A stretch of 64,000 bases of DNA from Centropus unirufus (taxonomy: Eukaryota; Chordata; Aves; Cuculiformes; Centropidae), in assembly GCA_013397695.1 (NCBI GenBank), contig VYZI01000128.1:1631725-1695724 (forward strand). Reading direction: 5' to 3'. The position numbers were made by a program, and so were the translations under genes. Within the stretch, counting starts at the first letter, position 1, and each line of letters opens with the position of its first letter. Of this stretch, positions 13,536 through 24,792 are shown piece after piece. The notes below the pieces were generated by a model, which saw only the letters and a program-made list of their open reading frames with translations, did no database searches and had not been told where the DNA came from.

Positions 13536-16170
13536 TGAGCCTCTGACCCACAATCATGAACTGCTCAGGAACATGAATCACTGTACTCGTTTCAGACTCC
13601 CTGTTCGCTCGTTGCATTGTTCCCCAAACATTCCATCCATTCAACTTTGAAAATTTTACTTGGCAGAACCCTACTGGTTTGATGGGAAAAAAAAAAAAAA
13701 TATCATAAAACCCCAGACAAATGGGATAGTAAAATGGGAGATAGACAAAATCAGAGACCTGGCTAGTAGAGCCATCATCACCATGCAGGTGTATAGTCAA
13801 GCTATTCAGCAATGAACTGGGTGATGGCACCTGTTGACAATTTCATTAGTAGCCATTCATCCAGACCAGTCATCCAGATAAGAAAGAAAATTAGTAATAA
13901 TGGTTAAAGTGAAGGGTAGAAGAGAGGCAATCCTACAGAAAGGGATGCTCACCTGGAACAGAGAAACAGAGAAAGCCTTTCAACCTGGTACATGAATGCA
14001 AGGATGCTTGTATGCCAATACATGGGAACAATGAAATACACTTTAAAACATGGTCCCTTATAACAGCTGTTACACCTCTACAAGCAGCCAATCAATTACT
14101 TGGGTATAACAAGAACTAAGCCATTTCTAGACTGAGATCCCAGCACCCTATAGACTGATTTGATCGCTAGCTCCACAATATCACATGGGAGACAGCTGCC
14201 AGAGAAAATTATCCCATCCCTCTTCAAGGGGGACAGCTATCATGTAGCAGTGAGGTAAAAAAAAAATCACAAGAAAACAAGAATTTCACATAGCATGTTG
14301 AATTGAACAAAGAAAATAGGAGAGCTGCTGTGAAACTAACTTGAAGATAGCTATGATTCACTGCTCCTGAGTAAACACATGCGGTAAGAGATAAGGATGA
14401 TATAATTTCAAACCTAAATATTGTACCTGTGACTCACTTGACCAGAAAAGCCACAAACATACCTTCCTCATCACCCATTAATTCAGCAAAAGAACTGAAA
14501 TCATAAAGCAGCTCAGGGTTCCTACTGAGCTGTAAGCCATCTAAGTAGTTAAAAAAATAATTTTCATGATCACATTCCAATTCTACAGAAGAAAAATACC
14601 CAGGCTATAGCATATAAAAACTGCCTTATTTCTATACCAAGGTACAACCAAGGTTATTTATTGGACTTTAGCAACTACAACTCAGACATTATACAGAGCT
14701 ATTATTTCTCTTGCTTTAACACTCTTGCAGCATGTATTATCCTGCTGGCATCATCTGGAGATGGGTCTATTTAACACCATGACAATTGACTCTCCTAACA
14801 GCAAAGTTTTGTGCCTCAAACTTCCACTGGTGAACATATGCTCATAACCAGAAAACTGTGAGACTCACCAGGAAAAACTCATTCCTATTTGTCTAATAGT
14901 AACATTTTCAAAATGACACACAACGGGAATTGATAAATCTATGACAAAAATGTTCATTCAAAACTTATTTGATGTTCCAGGAATCTTCAAAAAGTTCTTC
15001 ATATTCTGCAGTCCATCTTTTAAAAATGCTAGTTTTATAACCTAAAACCCGAACATTTTTCCATGTACAGCATACAATTCAATACACATTGAATACCAGG
15101 GAAGTAGCCTGTTACAAAGAGGTGTTGTAATGGCTTACAGTACATAATAACCACTAGCAATGACCCAATACATTGCTCTGATAAGATTATAAACACAGTA
15201 TCAGAAGAAAATCCATAAAAATCCAATTATGCACACAAAACTTACAGCATGAAAAGCGAGCTGAGGTATTTGGACTGAAGGTTTGAAATCATAAATAATT
15301 TTAAACATATAACCCTACTGGTGGATGTAATTCCTAAATGAATTTAACTTTAAAATTTTACTACTACATGCTGATTAGGAAAGAGCTCCAAGCCCATCAG
15401 GTTTTTAGTATTTCTTTTCATTTAATACAGATGTTTAATACAAACTCAGTTAGAATTAGTAGAAAGGGGGAACTTGGGCATTTAAGAGCCTAGTAATTGA
15501 AAGTTACCTGTAATGGACTGCTATAAGTCAGTTTGCAAGAGCCTTTCAATTACCACTTTTGAAAAGTTGGAACAGGGAAGTACAAAAAGTAGCGCACAAT
15601 TAAAACTGCAGAAAGGAACAGAACAAACACATCAGTCATGCTGTTATAACCACGAAACTCAAGTACTTTAGCCAGCTTGCCACAATTGGGCCCGTATTCG
15701 TACAAAGGACCTCATGCACAATTTTTTCTAACAGCCAGCAACATGATACAGGAGTTTCACTTCTCCATCTTGACATCAAATGAGTAATTTTTAAGTGTCT
15801 GGATGACAAGTTTTAAGTAACGCAGAACATAGATCATTAAATACTTTTACACAGGCAGAACATCGCTATGTCTTTATCTGTTCAGCTTCGGCAGGAGTAA
15901 ACTGGAGAAAGGGAACAACATTGTCACCTAGGGAAATATAGGGATGATATCAACAATTCCTTTGGAGACTCTCCTCTGTCCCATCTACAACAATAACAAA
16001 ATAAATATTCATCTTGCCAAGAGACAAGCTTGGTAAGTTTTTGACCTGAGTTGCTATTGAGTGAAATCTATTAAGCTTAGTGACTAGATTTTCATCAATA
16101 AGATGACTGAGTGCTAAGATCTCAACAGGTCTCAAGTAGAAGAAAGCCAGTAGTTTGTTCTCCTTGGAAA
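13536..16170. other. Non-coding stretch, no gene recognised
   Basis: AT-rich sequence with an A14 run at 13687-13700. The minus-strand open frame 13507-13830 spans this A-run as a phenylalanine string and is not credible as coding sequence. Confidence 0.5.
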
Positions 16171-16242
16171 ATATCAGTGTATATATCTATACTTATTTAT
16201 ACATATAAAACCTATATATATATACACATATATACTGATAGT
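16171..16242. repeat. TA-rich imperfect inverted repeat
   Basis: The left part (tatcagtgtatatat) is roughly complementary to the right part (atatatactgata), with a TA/CA-rich middle. It is a simple AT-rich tract able to fold back; no known family assigned. Confidence 0.6.
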
Positions 16243-19200
16243 AAATCTTCAGGTGAATTATTGCAGAGTCTTCATTCATAACCTAACTTCATTGTCTTTT
16301 TATAGGAAGTGGCATCACAAAACGCATGGCCTGAGCCTTGAAAACAGGAAAGTAGAATGGTAATATAACAAGAATTTAAGGAACTTTCTCCATACGATAT
16401 CTCTTATACATAAGGATAAAGAGACATTGCTTATAGGTAAACAAGTATTTCTTTTCTCAACTATGCCATCATAAAAAAAGAAGCAGGAAGAGCACAGGAC
16501 AGATACTGCTAGGCCAGCTCATCTGAACAGCCGATCATTTTGGAGCTTTGCAGACAGAGGAAATATTTTCCACCCATAAACTTGGGTGCATGTGGCTCTT
16601 CAAACTGAGGAAGACATTATTATTGTGCTGCTTGATTTCTGTATGTATTTCTTGCAAATTGCCATAAACTTTTGGATACTGAAAAAATTTTAATAGATAT
16701 GCCACATGCTTGCGTCCATTGACCCAAGCAAGCAGTCTTTTGAACGCATATATTTCCATGCCACTTGAAAAGTAGCTTGAAGTAGCTTGAAAAGAATAAC
16801 ATAATGGTAAAGTGTCTGAGTTACATTCAGTTCCGGAATTTGCAGACTGGTATTGCCCGTTACAGCCATTTTCCAATTAGGAAGTTTCTTTCAAAAGAAT
16901 GAAAAGCTAAATTACTGTTTGTTTCTTTAAGAAAAAATTTATGCCGTACTTACATATGCCTTTAAGCCTACATGCACCAACCATAATGTCAAGGTTTTGT
17001 TGTTTCAAGACGCTGTGTTGAGAATTAGATAAATACCACACTCCCCTAGAAGAAGAGCATAAGTTCTGTTTACTCGCATGTTCTCCACATATGAATCTAT
17101 GCTGAGTGGGTTTAGGCTGAACTACAGAGCAAATTTGCAAGGGGGCCCTTTTCATCGTCTCAGCACACATTTAGCATTGACAAGCCAGGATCGATAAAGC
17201 CAAACATATCACAATCCAGGCCAGTGTCAATAATGTCAAACACAGAGCTTCCTGCCTGTAGCAAACCTAAGAGCCAATGATTTGAACAAAATCACATTAA
17301 ATTAAGCCTCCTGTTGGACTTGCAGGTCTAAACATAGCCTACATTTGGGCGACGCTAACTTTAATTAAAAAAAGAATATATACAGAAAAGGAGAGGGTGG
17401 GAGGCAATAAGTTCATTTACTAAAGCCAAGTGACTTTAATGACTGTATCCAGCAGGAATGAACTTTGAATTCGGTGCAAAAACTACATGCAAATGGTGCT
17501 TAGATGGCCACCTTTGAAAATCTTGCCTTAATAATAATAATACATGGTTAAACTCAGTAATTTTCTCAGAAAGACAGACATCTTAAGGGTTTCTGGGGAT
17601 TTTTTTTCATTCAAATATTGTGTTGCTTTTATCCTGCTACAGTACCACTTTATTCAAAGTAATAAAGCCAGAATGCATATCAATATTTACTTTAATTCAT
17701 CTTTCTACTTGTTTTCTTCGTCAATGCTGCCACCTTCTGATGGTTAAAAGTTTCACCAAACTTCTCAAGTCCAGTATTTAGGTTACAGCACTGTGGACAA
17801 CTTCGTAATTGCAGTTAGTGGCCATCAAACTGAGGAACCCTTTCTTTCCTCCTCAGTTCCAGCTACTTCAGTGGAATTTTTACATATGGACATAAGAGAG
17901 AATTTGCAAATTTGTAAAAGCAAATGTTTATGAGACCAAATCTGAAAGATGCCGGAGTCGACATTTTTTCATCTGTCTGGTTCTAAACTGCACTTTTAAC
18001 CTGCCCGCTCAGGCAGATGCTCAGTCCAAGTTCCTGGGTCTCTCTAAAGTATTTTTGAGCCTTTTTAGAGTAGGCAATAGTTCATCTGTCAAGGTCAAAG
18101 CTACCTAGTGAAAGGCAATGGTTCATAAAGATGGAACTATTCCGTTCAAGGATATTAAATGCTGACCTACCACCTTGAACTGGATTCTCCTCACTAGGAA
18201 AACTGTCAATTTAATATATGCTCATATCCTTAAATAAAGTTTAAGCAGAAATCAGTTCATTTAATAAATTAGCAGTCAGTGACATCAGTTTAGGGGAAAA
18301 ATAAAAATTCTAAAAAAAACATGACTCACAATTTATTAGAACTCCAGAAATCCAGTGGCATGAAGCTTTTAACCTGAGCACGAACAAGTACAATGTTTGT
18401 GTGGTAAACAGTATAGCAGTATTTGATTAAAATTAAAAAAATCCAGATTTTTTATTTCATCAGTGTTTATTTTATCATGTCTACAAGTAAACTATGAAAA
18501 AAGGCTTCCTAGCCAGTGGCCTGTAACTGTATTTGGTGCAGGCTCCAACAACCAAGTGCAAGAACAGGCCATGTACACATGCAGAAAGCACAAATTTCAA
18601 GCTAAGAATAAAGAAAGCACAGACAAAGAAATCATAGAAACTGTAGGATGATCTTAGCCTAAATTCTTTCACCGGAATAAAAACCTATACATAACTTTCT
18701 CATATCATAGTTAAATGTCCCAGCCTCTTGTCTACTGAAATAGAATCAGCCGTCCTCTCTCTCTTTTTTCACTCAGGGGCCTAATGAATATTTAATGCAA
18801 AGTGGAACTGCTCTGATCTGACTCCAGACCAGACAGATATTTTAAACTGCAGTCTCCCATATCCCAGGCAAGTAGGCTGATCACTAAACTGTTAGAAAAC
18901 AGGGTGCCCATGTACCTCTCAGTGTTGTGGGTCAGCATCAATGAGTGCTGGCCTCCAAGGGAAAAAGGCAGAGGAAGTCTCACTTTATGAATAAGGGCAA
19001 GATTCAAGCAACAAAACAGTCTTGTCAGAATTTGACATTTCTAGGCACAGCCAGATGAAAAAACGTACATGACATTGGGGGTTTTATTGACACAAACCTA
19101 GGCAATAATAGGATTAGCCAGCTTATTCTTCTCCTTAGATTTTGGACCAAGGTGCCCAACCTAACAACAGCAGAATTAACACGTCTATAACAAGAGTGCA

Positions 19201-21653
19201 ATTTTGAGAGGGCTTTCAAGTGCCATTTGCAGGTCCAGAAGCAGCTGAAATCTTCCTGGTGGCATCACACCAAAGGAAAGACCATTAAAAAGAATTCCTT
19301 TTAGTTTAGTTCTTTGAGTTTTGTTCCATTTTTTATTGTTAAGAATATGTTCACAAGGGACTCAGTAGTATGATATGATCCACATGTCTTTAGACTTGCA
19401 TGTGCAGCTGTAATGCATAACAATATTAGGCTGTAACTTGTTGAACATCTGCTACTCCAATTAATTATTCTATAATAACGACCCAACAAAACAGTGCACT
19501 CTGTAGGCTTTTAAGCACTTTACAAGATCTCTAGGAAAAGAGGTTACTCCCTCAGGTGATTATTCATCAGACCCAAAAATGCTAGGTTGTATGCCATTAA
19601 AAAAGATCTCAAAGTTTAGCAAGTTGAAAACACCAGATAAGCATTTAATACCACATACTGTATGCAGTTTGTGGCACAGAAATCATCCCAGTTGAGTACA
19701 TCTCAATACTCACTGATTCATTTTACAGGAAATCTTCTGGCAGAGCCACAACTCAACATGAACGGCCTATGAGTTGCGCCAGCTGGCTCATCATATTGTG
19801 AAATGAAAAATAAAACATCTATAGATTTTAAGGTCATTGCAAGGCACAATCTGAGTGCAAACCTGTGTTTGCTGCATAACCAGAAATTCACTGATAGAAA
19901 ATGCAGGTGCAGAGTCAGCTGCTAGAACTGTTTATACTGTAGTATCCAAGATCAGTAATATTCCCTTCAGAAATTAGCAGTGATACTGTTTTTAAAGAGA
20001 AGTTTCCACAGGCATTTTTTTAACTGTCTGCATAACAGCCAATAGCATAATTTAACTCTGGGGACTTAAATGACTGCCCAGATTCTTTGTTCCATTCACT
20101 CTAAAGTAATTTACAAAGGGCAGATTCCACTCCTTTCCCTTTAAATAGGTTCAGAGATATAAACTGGAATACTCCTGAACAAAGATATTCAATCACTTGA
20201 ATAATTACAGAACAGAACAGAATAGTTCCAGATTCAAAGGAAGAAGAAAAGCAAGTGAATCATCTTATGGGGCAAGTAATATGTTAAAAAAAAAGAGAAA
20301 CATGTACAGTATGTTCACTGAATGCCATGGCATATAAAAAAAAAGGAAGCCTGATCCACAGATGTCAATGACTGCTGAATTAGGTCTAAAATATGTCAAG
20401 TGGAGGAAAGCCAAAAGCTGCAACTCTCATTCTTGAGCAAAATCTCCTAGAATTTCCTTCACAAAGGATAACTGTTGTTATATCAGTATTTTTGACACTT
20501 TCACTTGCATTATGTTTGAAGATATATGGTCTTAATTATTAAATATCATAAGGATAGTTGAAGCATACAGTAATTCAGTAAAATAGTGAGCTGTAATACT
20601 ATAAGGTTGCACAAACCCATTGAAAAATACATGTATTTAGTTCTTTAACAGCGTATAAATTACAGAATTTTCATTTTGCATCCTCTAATTTTTTTTTTTT
20701 ATTTCTTTTGCTTCAAGAAAAAGATAGCAATTTCCAAAAGATCTTTATAGAAATTATAGTTGACTGGAAGATCTTTAGGAGAAGGATGAATAAACCTGAC
20801 AGCTAGGCAGTAAACATATGTATTTTATATATATATTATTGCTTTAGAAAAGTGTTTCAAGTTTTCCAAGCCTCACACATTTGATTTACCTTTTCATACC
20901 TAATCATATGTAGCGAGAAAAGGATCATGCAGAAATGGGATTTTATATATGGGAAAAAAAATGGTGTACAAATCCGAAAACAGAAGAAGAAGGAAACTGA
21001 CGTAAACAGAGATGGCAAGAAGTGAAAAATCTTCATTTTACCAGTGCAATGGTCTTTGCAAATACTGAATGCAGGTTATGAACTCTCCTTCCTGCTGACC
21101 AGTAGGATCTCATAGAATGGAAACCCACCAGACTATCTGTGTGAATAACAGCTCATCGTTGCAAGGCAATCGCAAGGCAGCACGAAAAAGAAGTTACCAT
21201 GAAAAGCCTGCCGTACCAGGAAATGTATTTGTTCCTAACTCCCGCTCCATTTCCCCTCCAGCAATGTATTTTGGGAGATCTCCATTAGAAATGTTGTAGG
21301 TAACCTAGGAGGAAGTTGTACAGCCTGATGCTGCGTTGTAAAATAAGTCTGTACGTGTAAATGAAGATGTAAATGAAACAAAGGTAAAAATATTGAAATA
21401 TTGGAGTGAATTCTAGTCTGTATATCATAGCCAGTAGCAGCAGCCAGAGTGCACAAGAGCCAGGCTTTCTTCTCTAGGATAATTCTGTCAACTTCTGTGT
21501 CTATCACGGTAAAGCCACCACAAATAGTCCTGCCTGCTTCACATTCGCTCACACAACGATTTGTTTCTGGGACCTGATCTACTGGAAAAATTTATCAATG
21601 TGGATGGAAAAGAACACAGGGAAAATGTGAGTTGAGCAGTCCAACTGCATCTC
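16243..21653. other. Non-coding stretch, no gene recognised
   Basis: No credible coding exon. A small direct duplication (gtagcttgaa repeated) lies at about 16771-16792, TA-rich runs near 20827-20838, and a T12 run near 20690-20701. The composition becomes less AT-rich towards 21100-21650, next to the duplicated segment. Confidence 0.5.
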
Positions 21654-21917
21654 CCTCTCCTGAAAATCAGAGCCCAAAGCAGCTCTTCTCCAGGAAGCAA
21701 TATTACCCTCATTTCTGTGTTCTCTGATCAAGAATGGACCTGTCAAGGTTTCCTTGTGCTCACACATGGGAACATTTCAGCCTATTTCTGTAACCTTTTT
21801 GGTGAAGGAGATAAACCTTCCAGGTGCAAGGATGCTGTAGGGTCTTCTGATTGGATCTGGGGCTTGCAAGGCACGAAGCCCACAGATTCAGTAGGAGTAA
21901 TCCTGAAGTATCAAGTA

Positions 21918-22007
21918 CTTTCTATATGTAACAGAAGATATATGTATATATAAGATATGTGTAAAATATATGTGTATATATCTAGCCTTTCTATATGTAA
22001 CAGAAGA
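21918..22007 (+). repeat. 21-bp direct repeats flanking a TA-rich spacer
   Basis: The 21-base repeat beginning ctttctatatg and ending taacagaaga occurs at 21918-21938 and 21987-22007, 69 bases apart, with a TA/TG-rich spacer between. The same pair recurs at 23488-23577 in the second copy of the large duplication. It is probably a local slippage duplication. Confidence 0.85.
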
Positions 22008-22408
22008 AAGCCCTCTGAAGGGCAAATAGAGTAAAAAACACCGTGGAAGATGGAGATGAAAATCTGAACAAAAGAAAGCAACTGGAAGCTGAAGAAGCGA
22101 GGATTTGTGCAAATGGTTCTGGATCAGTAAGTGTAGAACAGCAGCAGTGTCACTGGGGAGGGAAAAACAAGGATCCTTTCAGGCCTTAAATGAGTCCACT
22201 GTCATTTTGCCTCTGCTTCTCCTCCCAACCCTTCTGTTGCCTTGGCTTTTGCTATACCCATGGAACAACCTCTGATCTCACTCTTTGCTTTTCCCTCAAC
22301 AACTCTTTGTTCTTTTCAGACCTTATGCTGCTCCCCAAATTGGTGGTTTCGGCTGTTTGCTAAACCTCTGGGGAAAAAAAAAAAAAGAAAGGGAAAGCAA
22401 AGGTCCCC

Positions 22409-22422
22409 GTTACCAGGGCAAC
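22409..22422 (+). promoter_or_regulatory. RFX X-box-like site, copy 1
   Basis: GTTACCAGGGCAAC matches the RFX-family X-box (GTTRCC, two bases, GGYAAC) except for one base in the spacer. It lies in a locally CpG-enriched patch (about seven CpGs in 22405-22525). RFX factors bind such sites at promoters and enhancers of ciliary genes, among others. A 14-base match can occur by chance, and no adjacent gene was recognised. Confidence 0.35.
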
Positions 22423-23222
22423 GGACAGTTTCTGTTGTGCACGGTTGTGACGAGGTGCAGTCCTGCTGCCACGGCTGCTCCAGCTCCGAGGAGTTCACCC
22501 AACACCACCTGAAGCAGGCGGGCAGCTGTTTCACTCTGTACTTGGTGCTCTTTGATAATTACACCAGGTAATATCACCTTTCTGCTGCCCGATTTCTAAG
22601 CAAAATTGACATTAGTAACAGGCCAGAAGAAGCATTTAAGTCGAGTGTAATTTTAGAAAGGTTATTAGATTAACCAGGATTGTATGAATAAAGTAGTATA
22701 TCTAAATAAAGTCTCATCCTTCAGCATGCAAACTGGTTGCCTTGGGCATCATAAATAAATTGTTTGTTCCTTTCACTATTTTTTTTTTTTAAGTCAGGGA
22801 CCTTGTTCCCTTCTCGTTCCCTATCCTAGCAGATAAATCTGAACAGGCTGCAATCTACCCAGATGGGAAGTTTGTGGTGGGTCTCCCCATGCCTCGCGTA
22901 CAGCCGGCCCAGCCCTAGACCTTCTCAAGCCTCCAAAACTTCCTGTGAAAGGGAAAATCATCCTGTTCTTCATTCTTTTGGGTGAAGAGAATTCAATGCT
23001 TAATATTTTTGTGAAATCATAAGACACGGGATCCAGAGCACCAGTCACAGAAAAATTTTACCTCCCTCTAAAATGCTTTGTCCAGTCCGTATGGGCTTAA
23101 TAAGATGAAGGAAATATCTATGCTGATATGATTGTACAGGCCGGAGGTAGGTCTAAGCCCACTGTAAACCCATGCCATAGTAGCAGCTTCAGCACCGCAG
23201 TCTCCAGCTCTAGAAATGCTGA

Positions 23223-23223
23223 N
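23223..23223. other. Single N at duplication boundary
   Basis: This N sits exactly between the two identical 1569-bp copies. A one-base gap with matching sequence on both sides is what a scaffolder writes when it joins contigs whose estimated gap is zero or negative. Confidence 0.97.
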
Positions 23224-24792
23224 CCTCTCCTGAAAATCAGAGCCCAAAGCAGCTCTTCTCCAGGAAGCAATATTACCCTCATTTCTGTGTTCTCTGATCA
23301 AGAATGGACCTGTCAAGGTTTCCTTGTGCTCACACATGGGAACATTTCAGCCTATTTCTGTAACCTTTTTGGTGAAGGAGATAAACCTTCCAGGTGCAAG
23401 GATGCTGTAGGGTCTTCTGATTGGATCTGGGGCTTGCAAGGCACGAAGCCCACAGATTCAGTAGGAGTAATCCTGAAGTATCAAGTACTTTCTATATGTA
23501 ACAGAAGATATATGTATATATAAGATATGTGTAAAATATATGTGTATATATCTAGCCTTTCTATATGTAACAGAAGAAAGCCCTCTGAAGGGCAAATAGA
23601 GTAAAAAACACCGTGGAAGATGGAGATGAAAATCTGAACAAAAGAAAGCAACTGGAAGCTGAAGAAGCGAGGATTTGTGCAAATGGTTCTGGATCAGTAA
23701 GTGTAGAACAGCAGCAGTGTCACTGGGGAGGGAAAAACAAGGATCCTTTCAGGCCTTAAATGAGTCCACTGTCATTTTGCCTCTGCTTCTCCTCCCAACC
23801 CTTCTGTTGCCTTGGCTTTTGCTATACCCATGGAACAACCTCTGATCTCACTCTTTGCTTTTCCCTCAACAACTCTTTGTTCTTTTCAGACCTTATGCTG
23901 CTCCCCAAATTGGTGGTTTCGGCTGTTTGCTAAACCTCTGGGGAAAAAAAAAAAAAGAAAGGGAAAGCAAAGGTCCCCGTTACCAGGGCAACGGACAGTT
24001 TCTGTTGTGCACGGTTGTGACGAGGTGCAGTCCTGCTGCCACGGCTGCTCCAGCTCCGAGGAGTTCACCCAACACCACCTGAAGCAGGCGGGCAGCTGTT
24101 TCACTCTGTACTTGGTGCTCTTTGATAATTACACCAGGTAATATCACCTTTCTGCTGCCCGATTTCTAAGCAAAATTGACATTAGTAACAGGCCAGAAGA
24201 AGCATTTAAGTCGAGTGTAATTTTAGAAAGGTTATTAGATTAACCAGGATTGTATGAATAAAGTAGTATATCTAAATAAAGTCTCATCCTTCAGCATGCA
24301 AACTGGTTGCCTTGGGCATCATAAATAAATTGTTTGTTCCTTTCACTATTTTTTTTTTTTAAGTCAGGGACCTTGTTCCCTTCTCGTTCCCTATCCTAGC
24401 AGATAAATCTGAACAGGCTGCAATCTACCCAGATGGGAAGTTTGTGGTGGGTCTCCCCATGCCTCGCGTACAGCCGGCCCAGCCCTAGACCTTCTCAAGC
24501 CTCCAAAACTTCCTGTGAAAGGGAAAATCATCCTGTTCTTCATTCTTTTGGGTGAAGAGAATTCAATGCTTAATATTTTTGTGAAATCATAAGACACGGG
24601 ATCCAGAGCACCAGTCACAGAAAAATTTTACCTCCCTCTAAAATGCTTTGTCCAGTCCGTATGGGCTTAATAAGATGAAGGAAATATCTATGCTGATATG
24701 ATTGTACAGGCCGGAGGTAGGTCTAAGCCCACTGTAAACCCATGCCATAGTAGCAGCTTCAGCACCGCAGTCTCCAGCTCTAGAAATGCTGA
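23224..24792 (+). repeat. 1569-bp direct duplication, copy 2
   Basis: This copy has the same bases as 21654-23222 and then continues into unique sequence. If the duplication is an assembly error, this copy and copy 1 are one locus, and everything in them (X-box-like site, 21-bp repeats, open frames) should be counted once. Confidence 0.97.
23979..23992 (+). promoter_or_regulatory. RFX X-box-like site, copy 2
   Basis: Same 14-base site as at 22409-22422, within the second copy of the 1569-bp segment. Probably the same physical site counted twice. Confidence 0.3.

Larger units (their letters stand above)
21654..23222 (+). repeat. 1569-bp direct duplication, copy 1 (probable assembly artefact)
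   Basis: This segment reappears at 23224-24792 with a constant offset of 1570. Wherever I compared the two they are identical, including the homopolymers (A14 near 22374, the T12 run near 22779) and the open frames (22242-22571 matches 23812-24141). Copy 1 stops at an N (23223), and the sequence that follows copy 2 (tttacccaac) is what would be expected to continue copy 1. That is the pattern of two overlapping contig ends left unmerged. The segment is richer in GC and CpG than its surroundings near 22400-22520. No exon was identified in it. Confidence 0.97.

Noticed and set aside
13507..13830. 107-codon minus-strand open frame
   Set aside because: It includes a phenylalanine string from an A14 run and no motif.
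20208..20240. cagaacagaacagaatagtt run resembling the antisense start of a CR1 tail
   Set aside because: The match is only a few pentamers long and the expected continuation (tggaagggacct) is absent.
22242..22571. 109-codon open frame, repeated at 23812-24141, ending near a gtaata donor-like site
   Set aside because: The frame contains an A14 run read as lysines, and its repetition comes from the probable assembly duplication, not from conservation.
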